Positions 56,101 to 63,277 of a DNA stretch of 64,000 bases are shown one piece after another. Positions within the stretch are counted from its first letter, which is position 1, and each line of letters begins with the position of its first letter. Both the position numbers and the translations under genes were made by a program. The notes beneath the pieces were generated by a model. The model was given only the letters and a program-made list of their open reading frames with translations. It was not told the DNA's origin and ran no database searches. The DNA is from Balneolaceae bacterium (GTDB lineage: Bacteria > Bacteroidota > Rhodothermia > Balneolales > Balneolaceae): the NCBI GenBank assembly GCA_017795005.1, contig CP051242.1, positions 3,216,119 to 3,280,118 on the forward strand, written 5' to 3'.

Positions 56101-57229
56101 TCAAAAAGAAGCTCTCTTTAATCGCGGAATGTATATCAATGTTCATTCAGATTTATTCTCTGGAGGAGAAATCCGTGGCCAGATTCTGGGTGACGCTACC
56201 GCTTATTTCAAAACAAAGTTAAATGGTAATCATGAAAATGATCCTGTACTTGACGCAGAAGGTTTCGGGGCTGCCAACATAGAGTTCGCCGGAGATCGTA
56301 TTATCGTTTCGGGTGGATTTGATCAATTATCTTCGGCTTTCTCAGGGGCACATATTCATGCCGGACCTGTGGATAACAATGGAGGTGTGGAAATCGCACT
56401 AAGTCCTACGGTTACCGATGATACTACCGGTGTATTCGATCCTACAATGAATACCTATACAGTAACTACCAATCAGGTAACAACTCTATTTTCAGAAGGT
56501 ACTTATCTAAATGTACACTCTTCTGCTAATCCGGGAGGAGAGTTGCGCGGACAGTTGCTTTTTGGTGATAATTTCTTTCCATCTGCTGTTGAAATTACAA
56601 CACCCACAGACGGAGCTGAACTAACGGTGTCAGGAAGTGCTTCAACCACATTTACAGCTGAATGGTCGAAGGCAAATGATCCAAATGGAAATGAACTCCG
56701 TTATGTATGGGCTGTCTCATCAGATTCCGAGTTTGATGAAATTCTCTACATGGTAAATGTTGGATCAGATACTAACGCTACCTTAACTTTTGATGCATTG
56801 GATGGATTATTAGCAGACCTGAATATTGGACTAAATGCTTCCACTACCTTATATCATTCTGTTATGGTAACAGATGGAAGCAATGAAAGCTTTAGTGAGC
56901 CAAAATCTGTGAACCTTACCCGTGGAATGCTTATTTCCAATGAGGAAGAACCGGGTATTGAACCTTTGGTTTTTGGATTGGACCAGAATTATCCAAATCC
57001 ATTCAATCCCTCAACTACAATTAGCTTTACACTTTCTGAAACGGGAAATGCTACTTTGAAAGTATACAATATGCTCGGACAGGAAGTAGCAACACTTGCT
57101 AACGAACGATTAAATTCTGGAAGTCACACTTTCAACTTTGATGCCAGCGCCCTTGCTTCAGGAATGTATATTTACCGTTTACAAGCGCAGAATCAAACCA
57201 TCACAAAACGTATGATGCTTATTAAATAA
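53135..57229 (+). CDS. Giant type IX-secreted protein with eight CHRD domains
   Basis: A 1364-residue secreted protein: signal peptide (~1-28, ending QSFSQ), then (four CHRD domains + one Fn3-like domain) twice, then a T9SS C-terminal sorting domain (1282-1364, LDQNYPNPFNPSTTISF ... ALASGMYIYRL). CHRD starts are near 30, 152, 276, 400, 652, 774, 898 and 1022; the second half begins 622 residues after the first, showing a long internal duplication. Each CHRD has the words LSGxxE, GxHIHxGxxGExG and NVHSxxxxxGExRGQ. CHRD domains occur in chordin and in bacterial surface proteins of unknown function. It is driven by its own ECF-type promoter next to the sigma operon. Confidence 0.9.
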   Translation: MESLKLIRSFILSLCVMLLVFTQQSFSQTTFKAFLSGSNETPSITSPASGTITATLTGTELVVEGDFEGLVGDYSGSHIHLGMAGEAGGVLFSLTAVTNVDNKGGTYVGASNTFNLSAGQVDTLEARGLYINIHTSEYGGGELRAQLQPEMDAYFRTNLSGAFEVLPAKSNATGSIVMELDADTLYVSGSFNSLTGDYSASHLHIAPIGEGGGVAFTLTPTLAVDNRSGTYFAANNKFTLTAQQKQDLWDRKFYMNIHSSTYGGGELRGQITPPLTASFYAKLSGTGEKPSINSSGAGAVLIELSGDSLFVSGSFQALGSEFTGAHIHTGHAGESGGVAVALTSTLEPGNMAGYFSATDNRFELTSQQKIDLLARKMYINVHSQNNTSGEIRGQILGDASAYFHTHLLGVHEIQPVNVQGMGSTIVELSGSRAIVSGGFESLFGDFTGSHIHTGKVDANGSVAIALSPTTNTVNGVTEGEFDVSTNTFTLTSAQIDSLFNESLYVNVHSSNTPSGEIRGQLLFDVANQYPEPPFFTSPGNGDLVELSTTASTALDITWGHDGIDLDGNKVVYIWQLATDENFNNIVINANVGTEKMFSTTHGDFNMLLSDIGVASGGETLLYHRVYASDGSDLAVSDTLVITARRPNFGSEMFEILLSGSNEVPPITSPAYGKVSASFNGTHLVLDGEFEGLTGEFTGAHLHFGQSGQSGGVEIAVSPNINVDMKSGTFADFDTSYALTPDQVSKLHSRALYLNIHSSAYPSGELRGQVVPKSDYYFRTNLSGAFQTPAFNSMGSGAATLELVGDTLRVSGSFANLSDDYIASHIHIAPVGSSGPVSITLNPTIEVDNRSGVFIADQNQFVLNADQKAALWNREFYINIHVSELALAELRGNITPPVTAAFYSSLSGTAENESVQSDGNGALVLELVGDSLIVTGSFDNLFSLFSGSHIHTGHAGENGPVAFVLSDLIMRLDQKAGQFITGNKFGLNADQKEALFNRGMYINVHSDLFSGGEIRGQILGDATAYFKTKLNGNHENDPVLDAEGFGAANIEFAGDRIIVSGGFDQLSSAFSGAHIHAGPVDNNGGVEIALSPTVTDDTTGVFDPTMNTYTVTTNQVTTLFSEGTYLNVHSSANPGGELRGQLLFGDNFFPSAVEITTPTDGAELTVSGSASTTFTAEWSKANDPNGNELRYVWAVSSDSEFDEILYMVNVGSDTNATLTFDALDGLLADLNIGLNASTTLYHSVMVTDGSNESFSEPKSVNLTRGMLISNEEEPGIEPLVFGLDQNYPNPFNPSTTISFTLSETGNATLKVYNMLGQEVATLANERLNSGSHTFNFDASALASGMYIYRLQAQNQTITKRMMLIK

Positions 57230-57254
57230 TACTTTCAAGAAAACAATACGTATG

Positions 57255-57282
57255 GGCCGTTCTGAACAGAACGGCCTTTTTT
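57255..57282 (+). terminator. Strong terminator of the CHRD gene
   Basis: GGCCGTTCTG pairs with CAGAACGGCC (57255-57276), followed by six T. It ends 26-53 nt after the CHRD stop. Confidence 0.9.
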
Positions 57283-57296
57283 ATTACCGATTATTT

Positions 57297-57325
57297 CCAA
57301 TCCGATGTTTGCTCATTTACGTATA
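57297..57325 (+). promoter_or_regulatory. ECF-type promoter 3, orphan (predicted sRNA promoter)
   Basis: CCAATCCG (57297-57304), exactly 15 nt, CGTATA (57320-57325). It matches the two promoters of the sigma factor and CHRD genes but is followed by no protein gene on the plus strand before the terminator at 57374-57408. Confidence 0.65.
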
Positions 57326-57331
57326 TAAGTA

Positions 57332-57408
57332 TGAACTAATTGATTGTTTAACCAGAACTTCATTGATAGAGACAAAGGGCTGTTCCAGAGATGGACAGCT
57401 CTTTTTTT
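57332..57408 (+). ncRNA. Predicted ECF-sigma-dependent small RNA
   Basis: A transcript from promoter 3 would start about 7 nt after CGTATA and end at the stem AGGGCTGTTC/GGACAGCTCT (57376-57401, two G-U pairs) plus the U-run to 57408, giving about 75 nt. It holds no meaningful ORF (only ATG-AAC-TAA). The 5' half is single-stranded and AT-rich, the pattern of an antisense-acting sRNA. Start and function are predictions. Confidence 0.5.
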
Positions 57409-57414
57409 ATGAAT

Positions 57415-57443
57415 AAAAAAAGGCGCATTAAAAATGCGCCTTT
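57415..57443 (-). terminator. Terminator of the DUF4412 gene
   Basis: GGCGCATT (57422-57429) pairs with AATGCGCC (57433-57440); on the minus strand a run of seven T follows. It lies 21-49 nt past the DUF4412 stop. Confidence 0.88.
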
Positions 57444-57463
57444 AAACTTAATTTCTAAGGTGA

Positions 57464-58213
57464 TTAATTGCCCATCATCATACTAAAAATAAATTCCTGA
57501 AGTCCGATTAAATTTACACCAGATGGTATTTCTACCATTGCTTTAGCGATACTGGATTTATTTACATTTGTAACTTCAAAGATTGTCTCTGTTTTACCCT
57601 TTTCGTTCACTTCAATCAGCATTGGAAAGTTTTGAGACTTGAATTCCTGAGTCAGCCTGGAAGTAGATTTACTCATGCTTTCAGGTACATTTTTCCATGG
57701 TTCAGCTAACATACCCCAATTAATATCGATTCCTGAAGTCAACCAAACTGATAATGAGTTATCATTCTCATCATTTTCAATAAGTAATTCAGCACATTCG
57801 AATCCAAGAATAGTTCTGGTTCTATCTGTATAACGGAAATTTGAATCAGTATTTGTATCAATATCAGTATCTCCTCCAGCCATCATACCTGCCATTTGGA
57901 AAAAGCCTTCCAACTCTGTTTTTGTGAATTGTAACGCTTTATTCTCTCCCATTAATACAACAAAGTCTTTTTTGTCATTTCGTATCAATAACCCACTGGC
58001 ATCAAAATCATCAGAAAAACTAACTGACTGATCTCCTTTTAATATGATTCTGTTGGATGTGGCATATAAATTCAACTCGCTTGTTTGTGAAACCCCATTA
58101 CTTTCGCCATATGTTTTCATTGTAACCTGACCTTCAAACTGTGCCAAGACATTTGATGAAAACCCTAACAAGGTCAGCATTGTAAAACCAAATAGTATCT
58201 TTAAAAACTTCAT
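57464..58213 (-). CDS. Secreted DUF4412 protein
   Basis: A 249-residue exported protein with signal peptide MKFLKILFGFTMLTLLGFSSNVLAQ (read in parts). The DUF4412 pattern is clear: FEGQVTMKTYG ..., LYATSNRIILKGDQSVSF, a NYRYTDRTRTILGFECAEL-like segment (here FRYTDRTRTILGFECAELLIE, read in parts) and VWLTSGIDINWGMLAEPWK. Function unknown; the fold may bind lipids or polymers. It is 65 bp downstream of mnmA in the same direction. Confidence 0.82.
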   Translation of the reverse strand: MKFLKILFGFTMLTLLGFSSNVLAQFEGQVTMKTYGESNGVSQTSELNLYATSNRIILKGDQSVSFSDDFDASGLLIRNDKKDFVVLMGENKALQFTKTELEGFFQMAGMMAGGDTDIDTNTDSNFRYTDRTRTILGFECAELLIENDENDNSLSVWLTSGIDINWGMLAEPWKNVPESMSKSTSRLTQEFKSQNFPMLIEVNEKGKTETIFEVTNVNKSSIAKAMVEIPSGVNLIGLQEFIFSMMMGN

Positions 58214-58278
58214 TAATTCTTTTTTTGATTATTAAATACGGTGCAGTTAACGAACGAATAACTGAGTTGTTACGTAAG

Positions 58279-59409
58279 TTAAGCAGTTATAAGATCATCT
58301 AATCCAACGTTCACCTTTTTAATCCAGCCACCCGCCACTACATCATTTCCTTCATAACAAACCACTGCCTGTCCCGGAGTAATCGCTTCCCGACCTGCAG
58401 GGAAATGTACTTTTATTTCATCTTCTCCGGTTTGAGTAATAGTTCCAAGTGCTCCATCATCGTTGTAACGAATAGCTCCGATAATCTCCATTTCCTCTTG
58501 CGGAATCTTGTCGTACTTAATGAGGTTAACTTCTTTTGCGATCAGAGTAGAACTCACCAAATCTTCTTTCTCCCCAATAGTAATAGTATTGGTGATGGGA
58601 TTAATTTCTGTTACATAAACAGGCTTTCCCATAGGAAGATTAAGTCCACGTCGTTGCCCTATTGTGTAAAATGGATACCCCTCGTGTTCTCCTAAAATGT
58701 TGCCATCTTTATCTACAAACTTACCACCTCCTACTTTTTCTTCCAGACCTTCTACCCGATCTTTAAGGAACCTTCTGTAATCATCATCAGGAACAAAGCA
58801 GATTTCATAGGAATCAGGTTTGTTGGCGACATTCAGTAATCCATGATCTTCCGCAATTTGTCGGATTTCTGTTTTTGAATATCCACCTAAGGGGAAAATA
58901 GTTCGAGCTAAATGTTTTTGAGCCACTCCCCAAAGTGCATAAGATTGATCTTTCTTGGGATCAAGTCCTCTTGAAATAACATATCGGTCATTCTCTTCTC
59001 TGACCTGAGCATAGTGACCGGTCGCTATAAAATCACAACCCAAATTATCAGCTCGTTTTAGTAATGCGGCCCATTTGATATGTGTATTACACAATACACA
59101 TGGATTAGGAGTTCTTCCTCCTAGATAATCATCTACAAACCGGTCGATTACCCAGTCACCAAACTCTTCCCGAATGTCTACTATAAAATGTTTAAAGCCA
59201 TGATTTACCGCAATATGACGGGCGTCGTTCATACTTTCAACCGTACAACAGCCAGTTTCTTTCCCTGAATTCCCACCGCTTCGGTGATAATCCCAGGTTT
59301 TCATGGTAATACCTATGACTTCGTAACCTTGTTCTCTGAGCATAACAGCTGCAACTGAAGAATCTACTCCGCCGCTCATCGCTACTAATACTCTTCCTTT
59401 TGTACTCAT
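58279..59409 (-). CDS. mnmA: tRNA-specific 2-thiouridylase MnmA
   Basis: Sulfurates U34 of tRNA-Lys, Glu and Gln. The start at 59409 gives 376 residues, MSTKGRVLVAMSGGVDSSVAAVML with the PP-loop SGGVDSS (read in parts); the 59475 start adds an unrelated leader. The two catalytic cysteines are in NPCVLCN and SYEICFVPDDDYRRFL. FATGHYAQVR, KDQSYALWGV and GQRRGLNLPMGKPVYV are family signatures. Upstream lies the gap with the twin operators of the next gene. Confidence 0.97.
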   Translation of the reverse strand: MSTKGRVLVAMSGGVDSSVAAVMLREQGYEVIGITMKTWDYHRSGGNSGKETGCCTVESMNDARHIAVNHGFKHFIVDIREEFGDWVIDRFVDDYLGGRTPNPCVLCNTHIKWAALLKRADNLGCDFIATGHYAQVREENDRYVISRGLDPKKDQSYALWGVAQKHLARTIFPLGGYSKTEIRQIAEDHGLLNVANKPDSYEICFVPDDDYRRFLKDRVEGLEEKVGGGKFVDKDGNILGEHEGYPFYTIGQRRGLNLPMGKPVYVTEINPITNTITIGEKEDLVSSTLIAKEVNLIKYDKIPQEEMEIIGAIRYNDDGALGTITQTGEDEIKVHFPAGREAITPGQAVVCYEGNDVVAGGWIKKVNVGLDDLITA

Positions 59410-59511
59410 GTAATTTTTACTCTTAAATGACTTGTAAAGATACGGCTTTTTAGAAACAGGTATGTTGGGCTTCAATAGGTTTTAACTATGAAGAACTAAA
59501 ATATAGTCGAT

Positions 59512-59530
59512 ATGAACAAAATTTGCTCAA
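59512..59530. promoter_or_regulatory. Operator 1 (imperfect 19-bp palindrome)
   Basis: ATGAACAAAATTTGCTCAA matches the perfect operator at 59631 in 17 of 19 bases. Its centre is 119 bp from the second, about 11 helical turns, a distance that allows a looped repressor complex. Both lie in the 276-bp mnmA-esterase gap. Confidence 0.55.
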
Positions 59531-59630
59531 ATGTGCCAGGTACAATTGTAAAATTTTATCCTTAAAAGAATAAAAAAGCTTCGATAAGTTGCCTTTCTAT
59601 AAAAAAAGCGGTTACATAGTAAAAATTAAG

Positions 59631-59649
59631 TTGAGCAAAATTTGCTCAA
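59631..59649. promoter_or_regulatory. Operator 2 (perfect 19-bp palindrome)
   Basis: TTGAGCAAAATTTGCTCAA reads TTGAGCAAA-A-TTTGCTCAA and is a perfect dyad 37 bp before the CE15-like start. It would overlap the promoter or early leader of that gene. The regulator is not identified in the window. Confidence 0.6.
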
Positions 59650-59685
59650 AATTTCTATTACTCAGCCAAACTGTTGGAGTTTATT

Positions 59686-62037
59686 ATGATTAAACGTCTA
59701 TGTTCCCTTTTCACACTATTATTTGTGGTGTTTTCTTATAACTCAGTTATCGCACAGGATATGCCCCTCGTCTATGATGTTGAGCATACTGGAGCTGATT
59801 GTCCGGAGCCTCCCTTACTTTCATTTAATCAGTTATCTGATATAAATGCCCTTCCTAACCCTTTTGAGTGGTCTGATGGAAGAAGCGAAATTTCTTATTT
59901 CTCAGATTGGAGATGTAGAAGAGCTGAAATCGCTAAAGAAATCCAGCACTATGAAATTGGCGAAAAACCTGCCCGTCCGGATACGATTGAAGCAAGTTTT
60001 GAAGATGGTATGCTAACTGTAGACGTTACTGTAAAAGGAAAAACTCTTACGCTTACTTCAAATATTAATCTACCTGAAGGTGAGGGTCCACATCCGGTAG
60101 TAATAGGTATGGGTGGAACCAGTCTCCCTGGTGATATCTTCACAAGTCGTAATATCGCTCAAATGAATTTTAATTTTGGACAGGTTACTGCACATACACA
60201 AACCCGCGGGAATGAACCTATTAACGAGATATATCCAGAATTAGAATATATTGGGTCTTATAGCGCCTGGCCGTGGGGAGTTAGCAGGCTTATTGATGGG
60301 CTGGAATTAGTTAAAGATGAGGCTAATATTGATTTAGAACACATCGCAGTAAGTGGATGCTCGTTTGCGGGGAAGATGGCTATTTTTGCAGGTGCTTTTG
60401 ATGAGAGAATTGCACTTACATTTGGAATTGAATCGGGTGGCGGGGGATATACTACCTGGCGTTATTCTGAAGTGTTAGATCGAATTGAAAGTGTGGAAAC
60501 TCTTGCAAGAACAAATTACTCATGGTTCATTCAGGATATGCGACAGTTTTCCGGTGAGGTGCAAAAACTTCCAATGGATCATCACGAATTAATGGCAATG
60601 GTTGCACCCCGAGCACTTTTTGTAACCGGCAACCCTGGTTTTGTATGGCTTGCAGATGAATCAGGATACGTTGGCAGTAAAGCGACAGAAAAGGTATATG
60701 ACGCTTTAGGTATCTCAGATCGTTTTACTTACAGTCAGGTTGGCGGTCATAATCACTGTGCTATTCCAGCTTCTCAACGCCCTGATATTGAAGCGTATGT
60801 AGATAAATTTCTTTTGGGCATAGAAACAGAAACAAATTTATCAACAAGCCCATACACAACACCTCTGGGACCATGGATACCATGGGAAACACCTGAATTA
60901 ACTGTAGGAGAGTCTCTTTTTGAAACAACTTCGTTAGTTTTGCCTGAAAACCAGTCAGCCGGAATTGATACATTCGCCACTTTTTCATGGAATGAATTTG
61001 CTGATTCTGAGAAATACTATTTTCAACTTTCAACAGACGCTACGTTTAAAACTCTTGATGTTGAAGATTCAAGTGCCACAAATGAAATCTTCATAGATAA
61101 TCTGGAAAAGGGCAAGCGATATTACTGGAGGGTTCAAATTAAAGCGAACTCAGGTTCGTTAAGTCCGTGGAGCGCTCCGTTTAATTTTATTACTTCCATA
61201 CAATTACCAGACGTTCCTGAATTAAATCCTGCAACTATTTTCAGAGCTTCAAGACCTAACTTTTATGTATATAGTTGGAATGAAACGGCCAATGCAGATA
61301 GATATAGAGTTGAGATTTCAGAAAGTCCATCTTTTACCAGCCTGGTCGGCTCAGCCAATACTTCGAACACCTCCGCTACTATTGTCGGAACCGAAGAAGG
61401 AAACCGATATTACTGGAGGGTCAATGCTGAAAATATTGCCGGTTCAAGTCCTTGGAGTGAAACTCTAAGCTTCTTTGTTCTTGCACCGCCTGATGATATT
61501 TTAATTGAAGATGCAGGAGCCTCCGGAATCAGAATAAAATGGGATGATAATTCTGATGTAGAAGACGGATACATTATTGAAAGAAAAACAGGGGTAGAGG
61601 GAACGTATGCTGTTGTAGATTCTTTGGATGCCGACATCGAGGAATGGACTGATGCTACAGGTCAAAACGATCACTTTTATAGAGTTAAAGCATATTATGC
61701 TGAAGAAGGATCTGATTATTCAGATGAAGTTTCATTAACTCCGGTTTATACCGAAGATGAAACCGATACACCCGGCAACTATTCTCTAAAACAGAATTAT
61801 CCAAATCCATTTAATCCGGTAACCACCATTTCTTTTGAGTTGGAACAACCAGGATTAACCAAACTCACTGTTTATGATTTGTTAGGACGTGAAATGAAAA
61901 CTCTTGTCAATGAAGTTAGATCAGCCGGGAATCATCAAATACAATTTGATGCGAGTAACTTTGCAAGTGGTATTTATATATACATGTTAGAATCCGGTGA
62001 TTTTAGTCAAACCAGGAAAATGGTTCTAATGAAATAA
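59686..62037 (+). CDS. Type IX-secreted CE15-like glucuronoyl esterase with Fn3-like repeats
   Basis: A 783-codon frame from ATG at 59686, behind a TTGGAG ribosome site; a TTG at 59674 is less likely. Signal peptide, then a CE15-like alpha/beta hydrolase (~25-375) with the nucleophile GCSFAGK (S226), E249 in GIESGGGG and H355 in VGGHNHC. CE15 enzymes cleave ester links between lignin and glucuronoxylan. The usual GCSR has Phe at 227 in place of the oxyanion-hole Arg. Two or three Fn3-like domains follow (~415-700), then a T9SS domain (LKQNYPNPFNPVTT ... ASGIYIYMLE). It is preceded by twin operators and ends at a strong terminator. Confidence 0.82.
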   Translation: MIKRLCSLFTLLFVVFSYNSVIAQDMPLVYDVEHTGADCPEPPLLSFNQLSDINALPNPFEWSDGRSEISYFSDWRCRRAEIAKEIQHYEIGEKPARPDTIEASFEDGMLTVDVTVKGKTLTLTSNINLPEGEGPHPVVIGMGGTSLPGDIFTSRNIAQMNFNFGQVTAHTQTRGNEPINEIYPELEYIGSYSAWPWGVSRLIDGLELVKDEANIDLEHIAVSGCSFAGKMAIFAGAFDERIALTFGIESGGGGYTTWRYSEVLDRIESVETLARTNYSWFIQDMRQFSGEVQKLPMDHHELMAMVAPRALFVTGNPGFVWLADESGYVGSKATEKVYDALGISDRFTYSQVGGHNHCAIPASQRPDIEAYVDKFLLGIETETNLSTSPYTTPLGPWIPWETPELTVGESLFETTSLVLPENQSAGIDTFATFSWNEFADSEKYYFQLSTDATFKTLDVEDSSATNEIFIDNLEKGKRYYWRVQIKANSGSLSPWSAPFNFITSIQLPDVPELNPATIFRASRPNFYVYSWNETANADRYRVEISESPSFTSLVGSANTSNTSATIVGTEEGNRYYWRVNAENIAGSSPWSETLSFFVLAPPDDILIEDAGASGIRIKWDDNSDVEDGYIIERKTGVEGTYAVVDSLDADIEEWTDATGQNDHFYRVKAYYAEEGSDYSDEVSLTPVYTEDETDTPGNYSLKQNYPNPFNPVTTISFELEQPGLTKLTVYDLLGREMKTLVNEVRSAGNHQIQFDASNFASGIYIYMLESGDFSQTRKMVLMK

Positions 62038-62054
62038 ACACACTAGACTTTTTT

Positions 62055-62088
62055 AAGTGACTGGATTAACATTCAGTCACTTTTTTTA
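62055..62088 (+). terminator. Terminator of the CE15-like gene
   Basis: AAGTGACTG (62055-62063) pairs with CAGTCACTT (62074-62082), followed by six more T. It begins 17 nt after the stop codon. Confidence 0.9.
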
Positions 62089-62117
62089 TGTTCAATAATT
62101 ACCCTAAGTAAAAAATT

Positions 62118-62645
62118 ATGAGAATCATTTTATTAGCCCTATTTCTAACATCAACACTCCTTTCTGCTCAGGAAGCGAAACACCCTATTATTGAGAAATA
62201 CGGTGGAATTTATGAAATAGAAAATGCAATTCTTCCCGACTCAGATATGGAGTATGATATTGTTATTGATTTAAAGCTTCTTGACCGTGATAAAGAAAGC
62301 GTTAACCGTGGGTTAAATAATGTAGCCCGAATGATGAATCTTCATGGCCTAGGTGGAGTAAAAGCTGAAAACCTAACTGTTGCTGTGGTAATTCATGGTG
62401 GCGCAACGGATCTTGTATTGACAAACGATGCATATCAAAATCGGTATGAAGTAGATAATCCTAATCTGGAACTTATTGATATCCTGAAAGAAGCCGGTGT
62501 TGAAATCTATGTATGTGGTCAATCACTGCTTTCCAGAAATTATGCACAAAGTGAAGTAAACCCTCAGATTAATATCGGACTTTCAATGCTTACCGTTTTT
62601 ACAACCTATATGCTTAACGGGTTTGCTCCATTGGTTTTTGGTTAA
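62118..62645 (+). CDS. Exported DsrE-family protein
   Basis: A 175-residue protein with signal peptide (MRIILLALFLTSTLLSAQ) and a DsrE/DsrF-like (PF02635) domain: VIDLKLLDRDKESVNRGLNNVARMMNLHG (read in parts), LTVAVVIHGGATDLVL and EIYVCGQSLLSRNY. Secreted DsrE proteins are of uncertain role, possibly sulfur or redox carriers; the lone Cys in VCGQ is the candidate active residue. It converges with the HNH gene and shares stop bases with it. Confidence 0.85.
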   Translation: MRIILLALFLTSTLLSAQEAKHPIIEKYGGIYEIENAILPDSDMEYDIVIDLKLLDRDKESVNRGLNNVARMMNLHGLGGVKAENLTVAVVIHGGATDLVLTNDAYQNRYEVDNPNLELIDILKEAGVEIYVCGQSLLSRNYAQSEVNPQINIGLSMLTVFTTYMLNGFAPLVFG

Positions 62646-63142
62646 GTCATATATAAATATGGCTTCCAGGGATCCTGAACATTGCCATTATAATCTCTGA
62701 AAAATGTAATGGGGATGGGACGATATGGCTTAGACTTTAACTCCATATTTGCCTCTTTAGGAGTTTTATTCCCTTTTTTAACATTACATTTTTCACATGC
62801 AGTAGCGAGATTTTCCCAGGTATCCTGACCACCTCTGCTTTTTGGGAGCACGTGATCGATGGTAAGACTGGATTTCTTTCCACAATACTGACATGTAAAG
62901 TTATCTCTTCTCATAACATTACGGCGAGAGAGAACTACCTTTGTATATGGAATCCTGATATAACTTCTCAGGCGAATGACTGATGGATATTGATAAGCGT
63001 CTCTGGGTGTTCTCAATTCTTTTTGTGGGTCATCATGAAGAAGTTCAGCTTTCTCCAGAAAAAGAAGTTTCATAGAGCGTTGCACCGAGCAAATGCTCAA
63101 AGGTTGATAGTCTTGATTCAGCACAAGTACGTTAGCGTTCAT
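62642..63142 (-). CDS. HNH endonuclease family protein
   Basis: A 166-residue protein with a single HNH domain: NFTCQYCGKKSSLTIDHVLPKSRGG (read in parts) and ENLATACEKCNVKKGNKTP, with two zinc CxxC pairs and the catalytic D-H. The first ~75 residues (NANVLVLNQDYQPLSICSVQRSMKLLF) form the usual N-terminus of the large HNH family in Bacteroidota. Such proteins are widely conserved and of unknown cellular role. No restriction partner is near. Confidence 0.9.
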   Translation of the reverse strand: MNANVLVLNQDYQPLSICSVQRSMKLLFLEKAELLHDDPQKELRTPRDAYQYPSVIRLRSYIRIPYTKVVLSRRNVMRRDNFTCQYCGKKSSLTIDHVLPKSRGGQDTWENLATACEKCNVKKGNKTPKEANMELKSKPYRPIPITFFRDYNGNVQDPWKPYLYMT

Positions 63143-63221
63143 ATTACATCCTGTTTTGGATTGGAGTGTTTATATGTAGATGACTTTCTTTCGAAGAGAA
63201 TACAGGATATGAACAATAAAA

Positions 63222-63258
63222 AAGGCGTACCCGCTTTGAGCAAGTACGCCTTAGTATG
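63222..63258 (-). terminator. Terminator of the PiT-like membrane protein gene
   Basis: AAGGCGTAC (63222-63230) pairs with GTACGCCTT (63244-63252); a U-rich run follows on the minus strand. It ends about 26-56 nt past the stop at 63278. Confidence 0.88.
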
Positions 63259-63277
63259 ATATATTTTGACTTCAATT

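Noticed and set aside
62642-63142. HNH gene as part of a restriction or CRISPR system
   Set aside because: No methylase, Cas gene or array nearby; this HNH type is widespread outside defence loci.
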